From: Folioceros fuciformis
Lineage: Eukaryota > Anthocerotophyta > Anthocerotopsida > Anthocerotales
Direction: 5' to 3'
Length of the DNA stretch: 45,928 bases
NCBI GenBank assembly: GCA_049999805.1
Contig: JBNGIO010006265.1
Coordinates: 309,711-355,638, forward strand
In this document: positions 34,601-43,519 of the stretch, piece after piece
Layout: each line of letters starts with the position of its first letter
How positions within the stretch are numbered: the first letter of the stretch is position 1
Program-made: the position numbers and the translations under genes
Notes under the pieces: model-generated
Seen by the model: only the letters and a program-made list of their open reading frames with translations
Told to the model about the DNA's origin: nothing
Database searches by the model: none

Positions 34601-35482
34601 CTACAAGAAGAAATCATCTACTGTATCATGAGATCGCCTATCTTCAAGTAGCCCTAAAGTGGTAGGAAGAAGCTCAACCGTCTTAAGGGTGGAAGGTTGC
34701 AACTTGAAACTCCTGCTTGCTCCAATCCCATTAGAAGGAAACCCAAGAGATGAAGGCACATTGAGTATTCCTGCTCTCTGCCTTTTGGAAGAGGTGTTGT
34801 CATCTAGTTGTTTTATCCTTTTTTGAGAAAAATCACTTCGTGCTATTTCTTCCAACTTGTTGGCACTCATATCACTTTGCACAGGAAGCCCACCCTTGAT
34901 CATTCTATCGCATAGAGCATTTTCAATAGATTTAGAAGTGCTTGGAGTAGTAGATCCTAGAGCACTAGTATCCAAGTTTGTGGTTGTGCTATTAATTTTC
35001 TTGGAAAGAATGAATGTTTCAGCTGCTTCTTGCGTCGCCCATCCTAGAAGGACACAAGGACGGCCATTATAAGTTGTACTTGTCACCAAATGTCCTGGAT
35101 GATTCTCCATATGTGGTATTTTCCATTGGAAGGAACTAGCAAGCTCATGAGCATACTCTTTGAGTTCAGGATAATGCTCTCTAACATACTTGGTCAATTG
35201 ATCTGTAGAAGAGAATTTTTGAGAATGTTCTTCTGATTTAAGAAATGCCCTAGGCGCTATGAGGGGCACATTAAAATAATAGCCATTTTTGGTAGATTTA
35301 GCTCTAGGACTCTGAACAATCCGCATCCATTTGTCATCCTTTCCCGGAAATGGTTTGGGTGCATAAGGGTACCCTTCCCAAGTTTCATCCAACTCCAATA
35401 GCGGCAATTCTTGACCTTGAGCATCAAAACTAGGGAATGCCCTATCTTCATTCTTGCGCAATTTACGTGGAATCGGAGCCAT
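34601..35482 (-). CDS. unknown-family protein A (AT-rich island paralog)
   Basis: A single uninterrupted frame of 293 aa; I do not recognise the family. It is clearly homologous to the divergent frame at 37531-38424. The N-terminal ~165 residues are the conserved part: basic start (MAPIPRKLRKNEDRAFPSFD), ETWEGYPYAPKPFPGKDDKW, NGYYFNVPLIAPRAFLKSEE, QLTKYVREHYPELKEYAHEL and GRPCVLLGWATQEAAE. The C-terminal half is low-complexity and Ser/Thr-rich, with a basic KRIKQLDD stretch that could be a nuclear localisation signal. It ends in the acidic-aromatic tail DDFFL. No transposase triad, zinc finger or membrane segment is visible. The 5' flank carries a poly-pyrimidine tract and ATGATGTAG, so an upstream 5' UTR intron is likely. 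Codon use is AT-rich, unlike CYFIP next door. Confidence 0.7.
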   Translation of the reverse strand: MAPIPRKLRKNEDRAFPSFDAQGQELPLLELDETWEGYPYAPKPFPGKDDKWMRIVQSPRAKSTKNGYYFNVPLIAPRAFLKSEEHSQKFSSTDQLTKYVREHYPELKEYAHELASSFQWKIPHMENHPGHLVTSTTYNGRPCVLLGWATQEAAETFILSKKINSTTTNLDTSALGSTTPSTSKSIENALCDRMIKGGLPVQSDMSANKLEEIARSDFSQKRIKQLDDNTSSKRQRAGILNVPSSLGFPSNGIGASRSFKLQPSTLKTVELLPTTLGLLEDRRSHDTVDDFFL

Positions 35483-35998
35483 GATGGAAACGGAATGTGA
35501 ACTTACACAATCCTACATCATAAAAAAAAAAAATTGGTTAGATTGGGCTTCATGAATGAAAAAGTTTCAAAATCACAAGCATAAGAACTCACTCTTCATC
35601 ACAAAACTCTCACATTCTTCTAAAAGTGTGCCTAGAGCAAATAAAGCAATTCTAGCATGCAAAGCTCTGCAATAACCTAACGCAACTTTGCACAAGCTTA
35701 GGTCACTAGAAATGATTTCCCACCTAGAATCCAAAGAGTAATTAAACTCTTATGTTGGGACACTATCTCATAGGTTGGTTCAAGAGTTCATGTATTTGAT
35801 TCTTGATTCATACACTTATTGTCTTTATTTATTAGATCGTAGTACACATATATAGTTGCTAGTACAATAGTTTCGCGATAGCAACAGCTCATGTACTTCT
35901 TATGGTGTGTTTAGGGTTTAGGGTCTCAAGAATACAAAGGCTCATCTTCTTCATAGTTTGATTCACGCGCAGTCATATCGCATATTTATTGATATAGT

Positions 35999-36223
35999 CA
36001 TAGACCCCTTGGATTCTCTTGTGCCCTTTGCGTAGCTAGGCGTGGGTTTAGGTCATTATAGATTCATAGACCCTTGGATTCTTATAAGCCTTTGGGTAGC
36101 TAAGCATGGGTTTAGGCCATTACCGACTCATAGACCCCTCGAATTCTTGTGTGCCCTTTGGGTAGCTAAGAATGGGTTTAGGCCATTATAGACTCATAGA
36201 CCCCATAGCTAAGCATGGGTTTA
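35999..36223. repeat. ~65-bp tandem repeat, 3.5 copies
   Basis: Each unit begins CATAGACCCC and includes GTAGCTAAGCATGGGTTTAGG. Three near-full units are followed by a shortened one. Confidence 0.9.
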
Positions 36224-36367
36224 CATAGATGCAATCTAGTGTGACACCAGTGCTTATATGTTTTGTGATAATGTCTTTCATCATGCATTCCATTTAACAT
36301 CTCTCATCACGTTCTTGACAGCCTCCTCACTTATTCCTCATTGTCATGCCTTTAGCCTCTTTGTTTT

Positions 36368-36670
36368 CAAACCCTAGTTTTTGAATGGGAGCGTCAAAGC
36401 CTAGTTTGAATGGCATTATCAAACCCTAGTTTGAATGGGAGCGTCAAACTCCAGTTTGAATGGCAGTGTCAAACCCTAGTTTGAATGGGAGCCTCAAACC
36501 CTAGTTTGAATGTCAAGTGTCAAACCCTAGTTTGAATAGGAGCGTCAAACCCTAGTTTGAATGACAGTGTCAAACCCTAGTTTGAATAGGAGCATCAAAC
36601 CCTAGTTTGAATGGCAGTGTCAAACCCTAGTTTGAATAGGAGCATCAAACCCTCATTTAAGTGGGAGCCA
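36368..36670. repeat. 25-bp minisatellite, 12 copies, with a dimeric pattern
   Basis: The unit is CAAACCCTAGTTTGAAT plus an eight-base variable end. Two end types (GGGAGCGT-like and GGCAGTGT-like) mostly alternate, so the real period is about 50 bp. Most copies contain AAACCCTA, the plant telo-box motif. Confidence 0.93.
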
Positions 36671-37007
36671 TTGGGATTGTATTTGCAACACTAGAGATTG
36701 CAACTTATTGTTTATATAATGTGGTACAAAAACAAGTTAATCCAAAAAGCTCCTTATCATTATGCCATAAAGGAAGCTAGGACTTTCATGAGTATGAAAG
36801 ATTGCTTGACTGGTTGTTGATATGTCTTTAGAGATTGTCTAGATGTGTGAATCAAAACATTAAGAAAATAACCTTCTCATAATCTTGAGGTTATGTGAGT
36901 CAAAATTATTTTAAGCATAATACATGCACCAGCGTCGAATACATACCTTTGGTTTTCGAAAAACTAATGAATTTACATCTATATATGTAGCTCAGTCTCA
37001 TGCCAAA

Positions 37008-37083
37008 TGAGACTTTCCATCTCTTTTTGAGTGATAGAAGAATTGGCATGAGACTTTCCATCTCTTTTTGAGTGATAGAAGAA
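37008..37083. repeat. 41-bp direct duplication
   Basis: Two identical copies of a 35-base block that starts TGAGACTTTCC and ends GATAGAAGAA, separated by six bases. Confidence 0.9.
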
Positions 37084-37530
37084 CACTCTCAGTCATGTGA
37101 ATCGAATACAAGTACATCAACTCTTGTGATGAGATTTTGCCCTATGTGAGTCCCCTACAAGAGTTTAATTAGTATTTGGAGTTTAGGTGGGGAATCATGT
37201 CATGTGTAGTGATGAGAAGCATAATTTCTTGTTGCACATGTCTTTCTAACCTTGTATCTCATGCTAATGTCTTGATGTCCTTATATCTTTTTGCGTAGGT
37301 CTGCATGACCTTTTTCCTCCTTGCAAATCTTGATGAGATAACCTTGTGTTCTACTCCTTTAGGTTGTTATACAGTTTTAAATGCTAGAATTATGATATGT
37401 GATCTTTGCAATTGTGGGAGTTCTTAATGTTATGCATGCATTTGGGATAAGGTGGTCGATGAAGCTAACTTAATATATAATTTTATTTTTATGATGTAGG
37501 TTTGTGTGAATTTATAGTTCCATTTCCATC

Positions 37531-38424
37531 ATGGCACGACCTCCACGGAGAATGCGCAAAGAAGAAGACAGGGCCTTCCCTAGATTTGATATTCGATTTG
37601 AGGAAATTCCTATTTTGAAGTTTGGTGAAACTTGGGAAGGGTACCCACATGCACCTAGACCCTTTCCAGGAGAGGATGACAAATGGAAAAGGATTGTTCC
37701 TAGTTCCACATGTGTAAGGACCGCAAATGGCTATTATGTTGGTGTGCCTATTATAGCACCTAGGGCATTTCTTAAGTCTGAAAACCATTCACAGATTTTC
37801 TCTTCTGCAAATCAATTGACCAAGTATGTCAGGGAGCATTATCCAGAGCTGAGAGAGTTTGCTCATGAGCTTGCTACTTCATTTCATTGGAAAATACCAT
37901 GTATGAAGAATTATCCAGGACAGATGGTGGCAAGTGAAACTTATGGTCGTCCTTGCATTCTTTTGGGACATGATACACAAGAGGAAGCTAACAAAGTCAT
38001 GCAGTGGAAGAAAAGCCATCCCAAGTCAACAAAGGTGGATGATAGCAATCTTAAAGGCATTTCCAAAGTTGAAAATGATGAATTTGATATAATGTTGGAG
38101 GAGATATTCGCTGGATATGACGAAATAGAACCAAGTGGTTCTTCTCCAAAAAGGATAAAGGAAGAGCATGTCAATGCTTCTAGTGAAACGACTGGAAGAC
38201 ATGCAATCAATGCGCCTTCAACTCTTGGAGTTCCTTCAATTGGAGCCGAAGTAAGTAGTGGTTCCAAGTTGATATCTTCTACTACTAATGAGTGTCTTTC
38301 TATTGAACCAAGCAGTGGTTCCAAGTTGTTACCTTCCACTTTTAATGAGCCTTCTTGTAACACTTTAGAGCTGGAACAAGATTTATGTTCTAATGATTAT
38401 GAGATGGATGAGTTTTTCTGGTAA
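37531..38424 (+). CDS. unknown-family protein B (AT-rich island paralog)
   Basis: A single uninterrupted frame of 297 aa, divergent from and homologous to protein A. The N-terminal ~155 residues align without large gaps: ETWEGYPHAPRPFPGEDDKW, NGYYVGVPIIAPRAFLKSEN, QLTKYVREHYPELREFAHEL and SFHWKIPCMKNYPG. The C-terminal half has diverged but keeps the same plan: a basic SPKRIKEEH stretch, a Ser-rich region with an internal repeat (SSGSKLISSTTNE and SSGSKLLPSTFNE), and an acidic-aromatic end (DEFFW). The frame is kept open in both copies while the C-terminal halves have drifted apart, which argues for selection on the N-terminal domain. The function is unknown. A nuclear regulatory protein or a domesticated element protein are guesses. 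Confidence 0.7.
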   Translation: MARPPRRMRKEEDRAFPRFDIRFEEIPILKFGETWEGYPHAPRPFPGEDDKWKRIVPSSTCVRTANGYYVGVPIIAPRAFLKSENHSQIFSSANQLTKYVREHYPELREFAHELATSFHWKIPCMKNYPGQMVASETYGRPCILLGHDTQEEANKVMQWKKSHPKSTKVDDSNLKGISKVENDEFDIMLEEIFAGYDEIEPSGSSPKRIKEEHVNASSETTGRHAINAPSTLGVPSIGAEVSSGSKLISSTTNECLSIEPSSGSKLLPSTFNEPSCNTLELEQDLCSNDYEMDEFFW

Positions 38425-38679
38425 TCCATCTTAAGTTTGTACTTAATGATCTTGTAGCAAACACTTGATCTTCGGAATAATTTCAATCATTGCGACATAC
38501 TATTTTAATCTGCATTGTAGCTTTCTCCAAAATTCTGCGAGTCCTCATGTCTTATCTTGAGCGCAAGAACTTGAGGGGACACCCTACACAAAGGGTGGTG
38601 GTATCTCCGAGACCTCCTAATAGATGTTTTGGTGATGTTCTATGAGAGAAAGCAGAGAAGGGTTCCTGAAGTTAACAAA

Positions 38680-40897
38680 TCAGTATTCAACAATGTTCTG
38701 ACCATATGAAGGCAAAAGTGGAACTCTCTCTAGCAACAGGGTCAGCATCAGGATTCGGAAGGGCAGCCTGCCATGGTGCCAAGCACCATGTAGAACCGAC
38801 TTAGCCTCGGAGCGAACTGACGTTGCATTCCACTCCAGCAGAAATTTATCGACAAACGGCCTTAGAATTTTACCATCCTCAGCAGCTAGCTGATCCACAG
38901 CTGCTTTCATATCTATATACATCTTGTCACTTGTAATGATTGAAGTGAAAGCTTCATCACTGCCACCTTTTTTCTTCTTCCTCCCATTCACTGTCTGTGC
39001 TGCTTTCACTGAAGTTACAGCAGCGCCGGACGCGCCAGAAGCGGAGGTTACAGGGTCAGGTAGTTCTGCAGCTGCAAGTTTTGCCGAAGGACCTCCAAGT
39101 TCTTTGCCAGTATAAAACACTAACATCAACAGCTTCAGAGTTTGGACAACAGATTCTTCCCCGAAAGAGAACACCCCATTTAGAAGAAACTGAAGGACAT
39201 CAATATGACGCACACAATATTTTTGCCAATTCCGAGGCCTAGCTACAGCGACATCCACAATAACTGTTAGACACTTCACCAACTTGACGCTCCTTTCATA
39301 CGACACCGGCACCTGAAATCCGCCTGACTTCTGAGCCAACTTGTTACGCCTCGTAACCTCCCGGCTAAGCTGCCAAGCATCACGCACATTGTAATGATGG
39401 CCATTCGTTCCGCACACATGCAACAATAGCTTCCTGGCATACTTTCTGATGAAGGTTGTGTGGGGATTGTTTATGTAGCTACATAATATTTCTTGCCATC
39501 CTTCCAACTTAACCTCTGGACTACAACAACTTCTGGAAGTCTGGTCCTTCTCAGTGCCCTTCTCCAGTTTATCTTGTCGAACAAGACTGTATGCCAGCCG
39601 GAAAGTATTCTCTAGGAGCAGGCGGTGAAAATCCCCAAAAAGATCCCCCCTGTGAGCTTTCGCATATGAATCCGAAAAATATGGAGTGAAGCTTCCGGAT
39701 GCAAACTCACTTGTGGCCGTCAACAGGGCGCCACATGCTGACACCCCTGTGCTGGGTGGGCTCGATTCTGAGGCTCTTTTGGAAATTTTGAAATTGTTAC
39801 TCAGTTGTTGCACAATATTGAGCAGATACGACAAGAAGGGTTGCTGACGCAAGGCAGAGCATGCTTTATCCAACTGCGACCCTCCTTCGTTAGCAGCTTG
39901 ACCCTCACTGGGACAGGGTGAACTTGATCCTGAGAAAGACATCACGACAGTCTCACTGCTTGATGGGGGTAGCTCGGCTCTGAGAGTGCTCTGAACCAGG
40001 CTGGTGCCAGTTCCTTAGCACAAGTGTGAAGAACACAAACACCAAGATGATCACCTCACCAAAATTTGTCCGCACCTTGACCACAAACGGAGCTCACAGA
40101 TCCATCTCTTTCAGGAGCAACTTTATAAGCCTCTCCAGATTTAGACTTCCACGGTCAAGTGTTGGCTCCACCAGTGGCCCTGAAGATGCTGATGCAAGGC
40201 GATAAAATAACTGAATGATAGGAACTGCCTGGGAACCTGAACTTGTCCTCATCCACCCGTGTATATCTTCAACAAGACGATGGAGGACAAAGGAATTTAC
40301 TGCACTTTTGGAGGCAAAAAACACAAACGCTTTTGAGTCATCCAACGCTGCATGGACAAGCCCAGTGCTATCACCGCCTACAACTCCTCCCACGATAGGG
40401 GGGCTGCCAGCGGCCTGTAGGCTGAGTTCTGTTGCCATCTGGAACAAGCTCTCGTCACTCAAATCTGAGTATTGAAGATCACCAGGATCTCCTCCTCCTG
40501 CATCCATCTCTATGGGGATTGCAGACATGGGATGATCCCTGGTATGAGGACGGGGAAGTTGATCTGCATCCATCACTTCATAGCAACCTTCACAGAGGTC
40601 AAAATCATCACAGACATTACAATGCCATCGGCGTCTGAGTATTGGCACTGTTGAACAGCCGTCACAGCAATACTGAACATGTGCAGTGGTTGGATCTTCT
40701 TCCACCATGACTTGGGCAGAGCCACTTGTGCCATGTGCGCCTTCTAGAGGTGATGACGCTGCCCGAGAACTTTCTGCGACATCATCCATGGCCAGCATTG
40801 TTTGCTTTGGAAGGGGTACTTGCAACAACCTTGACGAAATAGCCAGACTGCAGAACACAGGTCCAGTCATAAAATTCCATTGTCGAGCATCAGTCAT
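38680..40897 (-). pseudogene. BIG: internal fragment of BIG/UBR4 with ZZ zinc finger and in-frame TGA
   Basis: Two exons, 40897-39997 and 39929-38680, separated by a 67-nt intron, encode about 716 codons that match the internal ZZ-finger region of plant BIG, a protein of about 5,000 aa. The ZZ finger is intact ([20 protein letters not shown], then [12 protein letters not shown] and the two His of PHTRDHP). Downstream blocks include [52 protein letters not shown] and, at the end, GQNIVEY. A TGA at 40094-40096 interrupts the otherwise intact frame (EMDL, stop, APFVVKVRTNFGEV). The fragment starts after a stop at its 5' side and ends abruptly after NIVEY. The rest of BIG is not in the window on either side. 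BIG/UBR4 is a giant microtubule- and calmodulin-associated E3-like protein tied to auxin transport. An intact gene extending to the right cannot be fully excluded. Confidence 0.9.
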
Positions 40898-41247
40898 AAG
40901 AGAGACATCATTCCGAGAACTTCATGCATGTTGTATGGAAATTTGCCTCATTTTATATTCTATTTTTCTTTTTTTTTAATACGCTATTCGGTGAAGCATG
41001 TGTATGGAAATTCGATGTGGACAGGACTACAAACTCATGTTTTTTTGGTTGGAATACATATTTTATATGCGAATATTACATGGCATCTAAGGAATATTCC
41101 TCTTCTCTACCTACCATCTACGTATAGCATGGACCAAAAGGGACAGCGTTTTTCTTCATTTTGCTTCATACAAAGTGTCTTTAAAGAAACGTCCCCATTG
41201 GATAGAGTGTGTTAAGATTCGTTTATGGGTGGCACAGCGTTTCGGGA

Positions 41248-41309
41248 CAATCAGGAGCTCTCGCTCTCGTCTACAATCAGGAGCTCTCGCTCTCGTCTAC
41301 AATCAGGAG
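41248..41309 (+). repeat. 26-bp tandem repeat, 2.4 copies
   Basis: Perfect copies at 41248-41273 and 41274-41299, then ten more bases of a third. The unit starts CAATCAGGAGCTCTCGC. Confidence 0.93.
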
Positions 41310-41577
41310 CTTCCGTTGTGGTCCGCAATCGGGACATCCTGCTCCCGATTTTGGAACTCCCAGGTGTTCCAGAGGGTCTTCATCGTGATGTGGGGATACA
41401 CTCCGAATGGGAAGGGAGAGGTGGGTTTTGGGGTGTGGGGTTAGGGGTGTGCATGGAGGTGGTGAACGCTGAGGTCTGAAGAAAGGCTCTGAACCGTGAA
41501 TGCTTCCCTAACCCTAACTAACTAAAAAAAAGGAATGAGTGTGAGTGGAGGAGACGGACCGGGACGTGAGGGATAAA

Positions 41578-41613
41578 ACAAAGTAGGTGTCTCGATCGGG
41601 ACACCTACTTTGT
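41578..41613. repeat. perfect 14-bp-arm palindrome
   Basis: The arms ACAAAGTAGGTGTC (41578-41591) and its exact complement (41600-41613) flank an 8-nt loop that itself contains CGATCG. It is the strongest hairpin I saw in the window. Confidence 0.93.
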
Positions 41614-42238
41614 GCCCTATGACCAAAGTGGGCACAAACGTTATGTCCAAACTGTTTGCACCATATACCACCACCCTAAAAATTCTGTGAAAGAACCCCT
41701 ATCTGTATCGGTATTCCATACATGTGCTGCATTACATAAACGACTCTTTGACATGTTGATAATTGGAGACTTTATTGTAAAAAGAGATGGGCAAAATTCA
41801 CTTGGCTCAACACTTGGGAGAACAAATCCTTAGGGGGCATAGAAACACAGGGGTCTAAATGTGCTAGATCAGTGACAATGAGTCTTCCAAGCGAAAGGAT
41901 GTTTTCTAGTGTGGTGGAGCAAGAGTGCAGGGAGTTGGAGTGCTATCAGCCATGGGCGGCGCCTTCTTGGTGTAGTACGTTTCCATGGCTACACTAAGTC
42001 CCTTGCCGGGGGGGGGGCCTCAGCAAGTGGTTCTAGGGCTGAGATGGTAGGTGCGCGGAAGTCCACCTAGTTGGAGGGGACGCACCCTCCAAGTCAAAGT
42101 ACGGCTTCTCCTCTAGTAGCAGGGAAGAAGGGGATTAGTCTTGGGCCTTTTGTGGAAGTGGTTATTGAAGCCCGCTTCTTAGAGACGGAGGAAGCTCGAC
42201 TAGCCACAAGTTCAGTGGTGGGGTGACTGACCTCAGGA

Positions 42239-42860
42239 GGCCCTACATCCGTACGAGAATTAGAAGATTGGGTGCAAAAGGCCATTGGATACCTCCCGCT
42301 TTACGTCTTTGTGAAAAAGGACAAATCTTTTCAAGTCAAATGTGATAACGTGACTGGGGCGAAGGCACTGTTGCAAACTACTCTTCTCTTCTGTGAGAAT
42401 ACCCCGGTCCTCTTAGAAGCATGGTCTCCTGGCAGCACCTTAAGGCACTCTACAATCAAGTGTTTCTTTTTATGGTGAGGCTTCCTGCTCTACCTATCCA
42501 ATTTGTACCTTTGATTCGTTTGATCTTGGGAATAGTAGGCAATGTCGTGGAAGCCTTAAAGTGGATTCTTCTTTCTTTGATGCAAGGAGCCCCCTTGTTT
42601 TGGGGTCAGGGTGGATAGCTTAAAAGCTCTACCAATAGGGGTGGTCATCAAAGACCCGGAAGATCCCTCCAGGCTTATTACTCAGCTGTTTGACTACCCT
42701 GGGCTCCTTATTAGGTGTGGAATTTGTGGAGATCAGTCTCACCTAAAACTAAAATGCCCCTTTCTTTTTAGGAGGAGGGGAGATGACAGTGTGGGAGTGA
42801 GGACTCCCCAAGATCCCTTGCCAATCTTTAAAGGGGTTCCACGAGCTTCCAGCCGTTAGG
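42239..42860 (+). pseudogene. decayed gag-like ORF with CCHC zinc knuckle (plant LINE type)
   Basis: Three consecutive frames together resemble the DUF4283 plus CCHC protein encoded by ORF1 of plant LINEs. The first (about 42239-42475) has ELEDWVQKAIGYLPLYVFV and PVLLEAWSPGSTL. The second (about 42473-42615) has VRLPALPIQFVP and ILGIVGNVVEALKW. The third (about 42611-42857) has ALPIGVVIKDPEDPSRLITQ and a knuckle CGICGDQSHLKLKC (C-x2-C-x4-H-x4-C). The frame changes twice, so it is not functional as it stands. No reverse transcriptase or endonuclease is visible in the window. Confidence 0.6.
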
Positions 42861-43067
42861 ATTCGGAATCTCTGCACTAGGCTAGTGTAGAGGAAAAAAA
42901 ACTTTCGAGACTCCCATTTTGAAGGACAGTATGCACAGGTTGTGATTTTTTTTGTGAAAATGCAAGTGAAGTGGCTTAGCTTGTGAATAAGACTTGGGTA
43001 TTTATACCCAAAGTCTCCTTGGCCTTTGATGTTTTCACTGGACTGAGCAACAGGACCGAGGAGAAGT

Positions 43068-43343
43068 GTGAGCAAGAGTGTCCTTGGCCTTTCGTGGTCA
43101 GGGCCCTTGCAGATTCGCAAGCATGACTACTTGTCGGACCAAATGCTCCTATTCGTGCACGAGGTCGTCAAAGGCAGTAAGGTGGACTGGGGAAAGATTC
43201 TGTATGCAAGGATGCACGAGGAGAGGCAGAATTTGACCCTGCCTTCTCCTCGACCTTTGATGATCTCCCCATTCCTTGTGCACATTTATTGCTATGCTAA
43301 CCTTCTGCTTGAACTAGAGGTAGTTGCCTCTTTGCACATGTAG
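43068..43343 (+). pseudogene. mobile-element-associated domain remnant
   Basis: This frame includes LLFVHEVVKGSKVDWGKILY, ARMHEERQNLTLPSPRPLM and SPFLVHIYCYANLLLE. The pattern (a short helix, a basic residue block, then LP-P-LI and a hydrophobic helix) resembles the plant 'putative transposon protein' domains found next to coiled coils in plant retroelements. This is resemblance, not a firm family match. The same frame reads on past a TAG at 43341-43343 through RPLREVKWKPAELEEADSSS to about 43510, which suggests the stop is secondary. Confidence 0.4.
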
Positions 43344-43519
43344 AGGCCGTTGAGGGAAGTGAAGTGGAAACCCGCCGAGCTAGAGGAAGCTGACTCCAGT
43401 AGCTGGGAGTCGGAAGGTGGGGCCGCTTCCTGTCTTGGTGACTTGCCCACTAGCTCGTCTCCTTTTGGCAGAAGTCCTCTTCCCTGCCCCCGCCATAGGA
43501 GGTAGCCCCGGAACAGGCT

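Larger units (their letters stand above)
35483..37530. promoter_or_regulatory. 2-kb divergent spacer with tandem repeats
   Basis: This lies between the start codons of the two paralogous genes. It contains two tandem arrays (35999-36223 and 36368-36670) and a two-copy duplication (37008-37083). The ~60 bp before each ATG are homologous in inverted orientation: both have a T-rich tract, ATGATGTAGG and CCATC before the ATG. No open frame of note. Confidence 0.6.
40898..42238. other. non-coding stretch between BIG fragment and element remains
   Basis: No gene recognised. It begins with a T-rich and AT-rich part (to about 41120) and includes a 26-bp tandem duplication and a strong palindrome, both listed separately. 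Confidence 0.5.

Noticed and set aside
36368-36670. CRISPR array
   Set aside because: The units are contiguous 25-bp repeats with no unique spacers, in a plant nuclear context with no cas genes.
36368-36670. Interstitial telomere
   Set aside because: The heptamer occurs once per 25-bp unit and not in tandem, so this is a minisatellite with telo-box motifs and not telomeric DNA.
39929-39997. Frameshift in the BIG fragment linker
   Set aside because: A 67-nt GT-AG intron with a good pyrimidine-rich acceptor joins the two parts in phase, so no frameshift is needed.
40060-40110. Mini-intron removing the TGA in the BIG fragment
   Set aside because: The only GT-AG pair there would make a 22-nt intron, too short to splice, and it would delete conserved residues (PFVVK).
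41503-41520. Telomere repeat (CCCTAA units)
   Set aside because: Only about two imperfect units, expected by chance.
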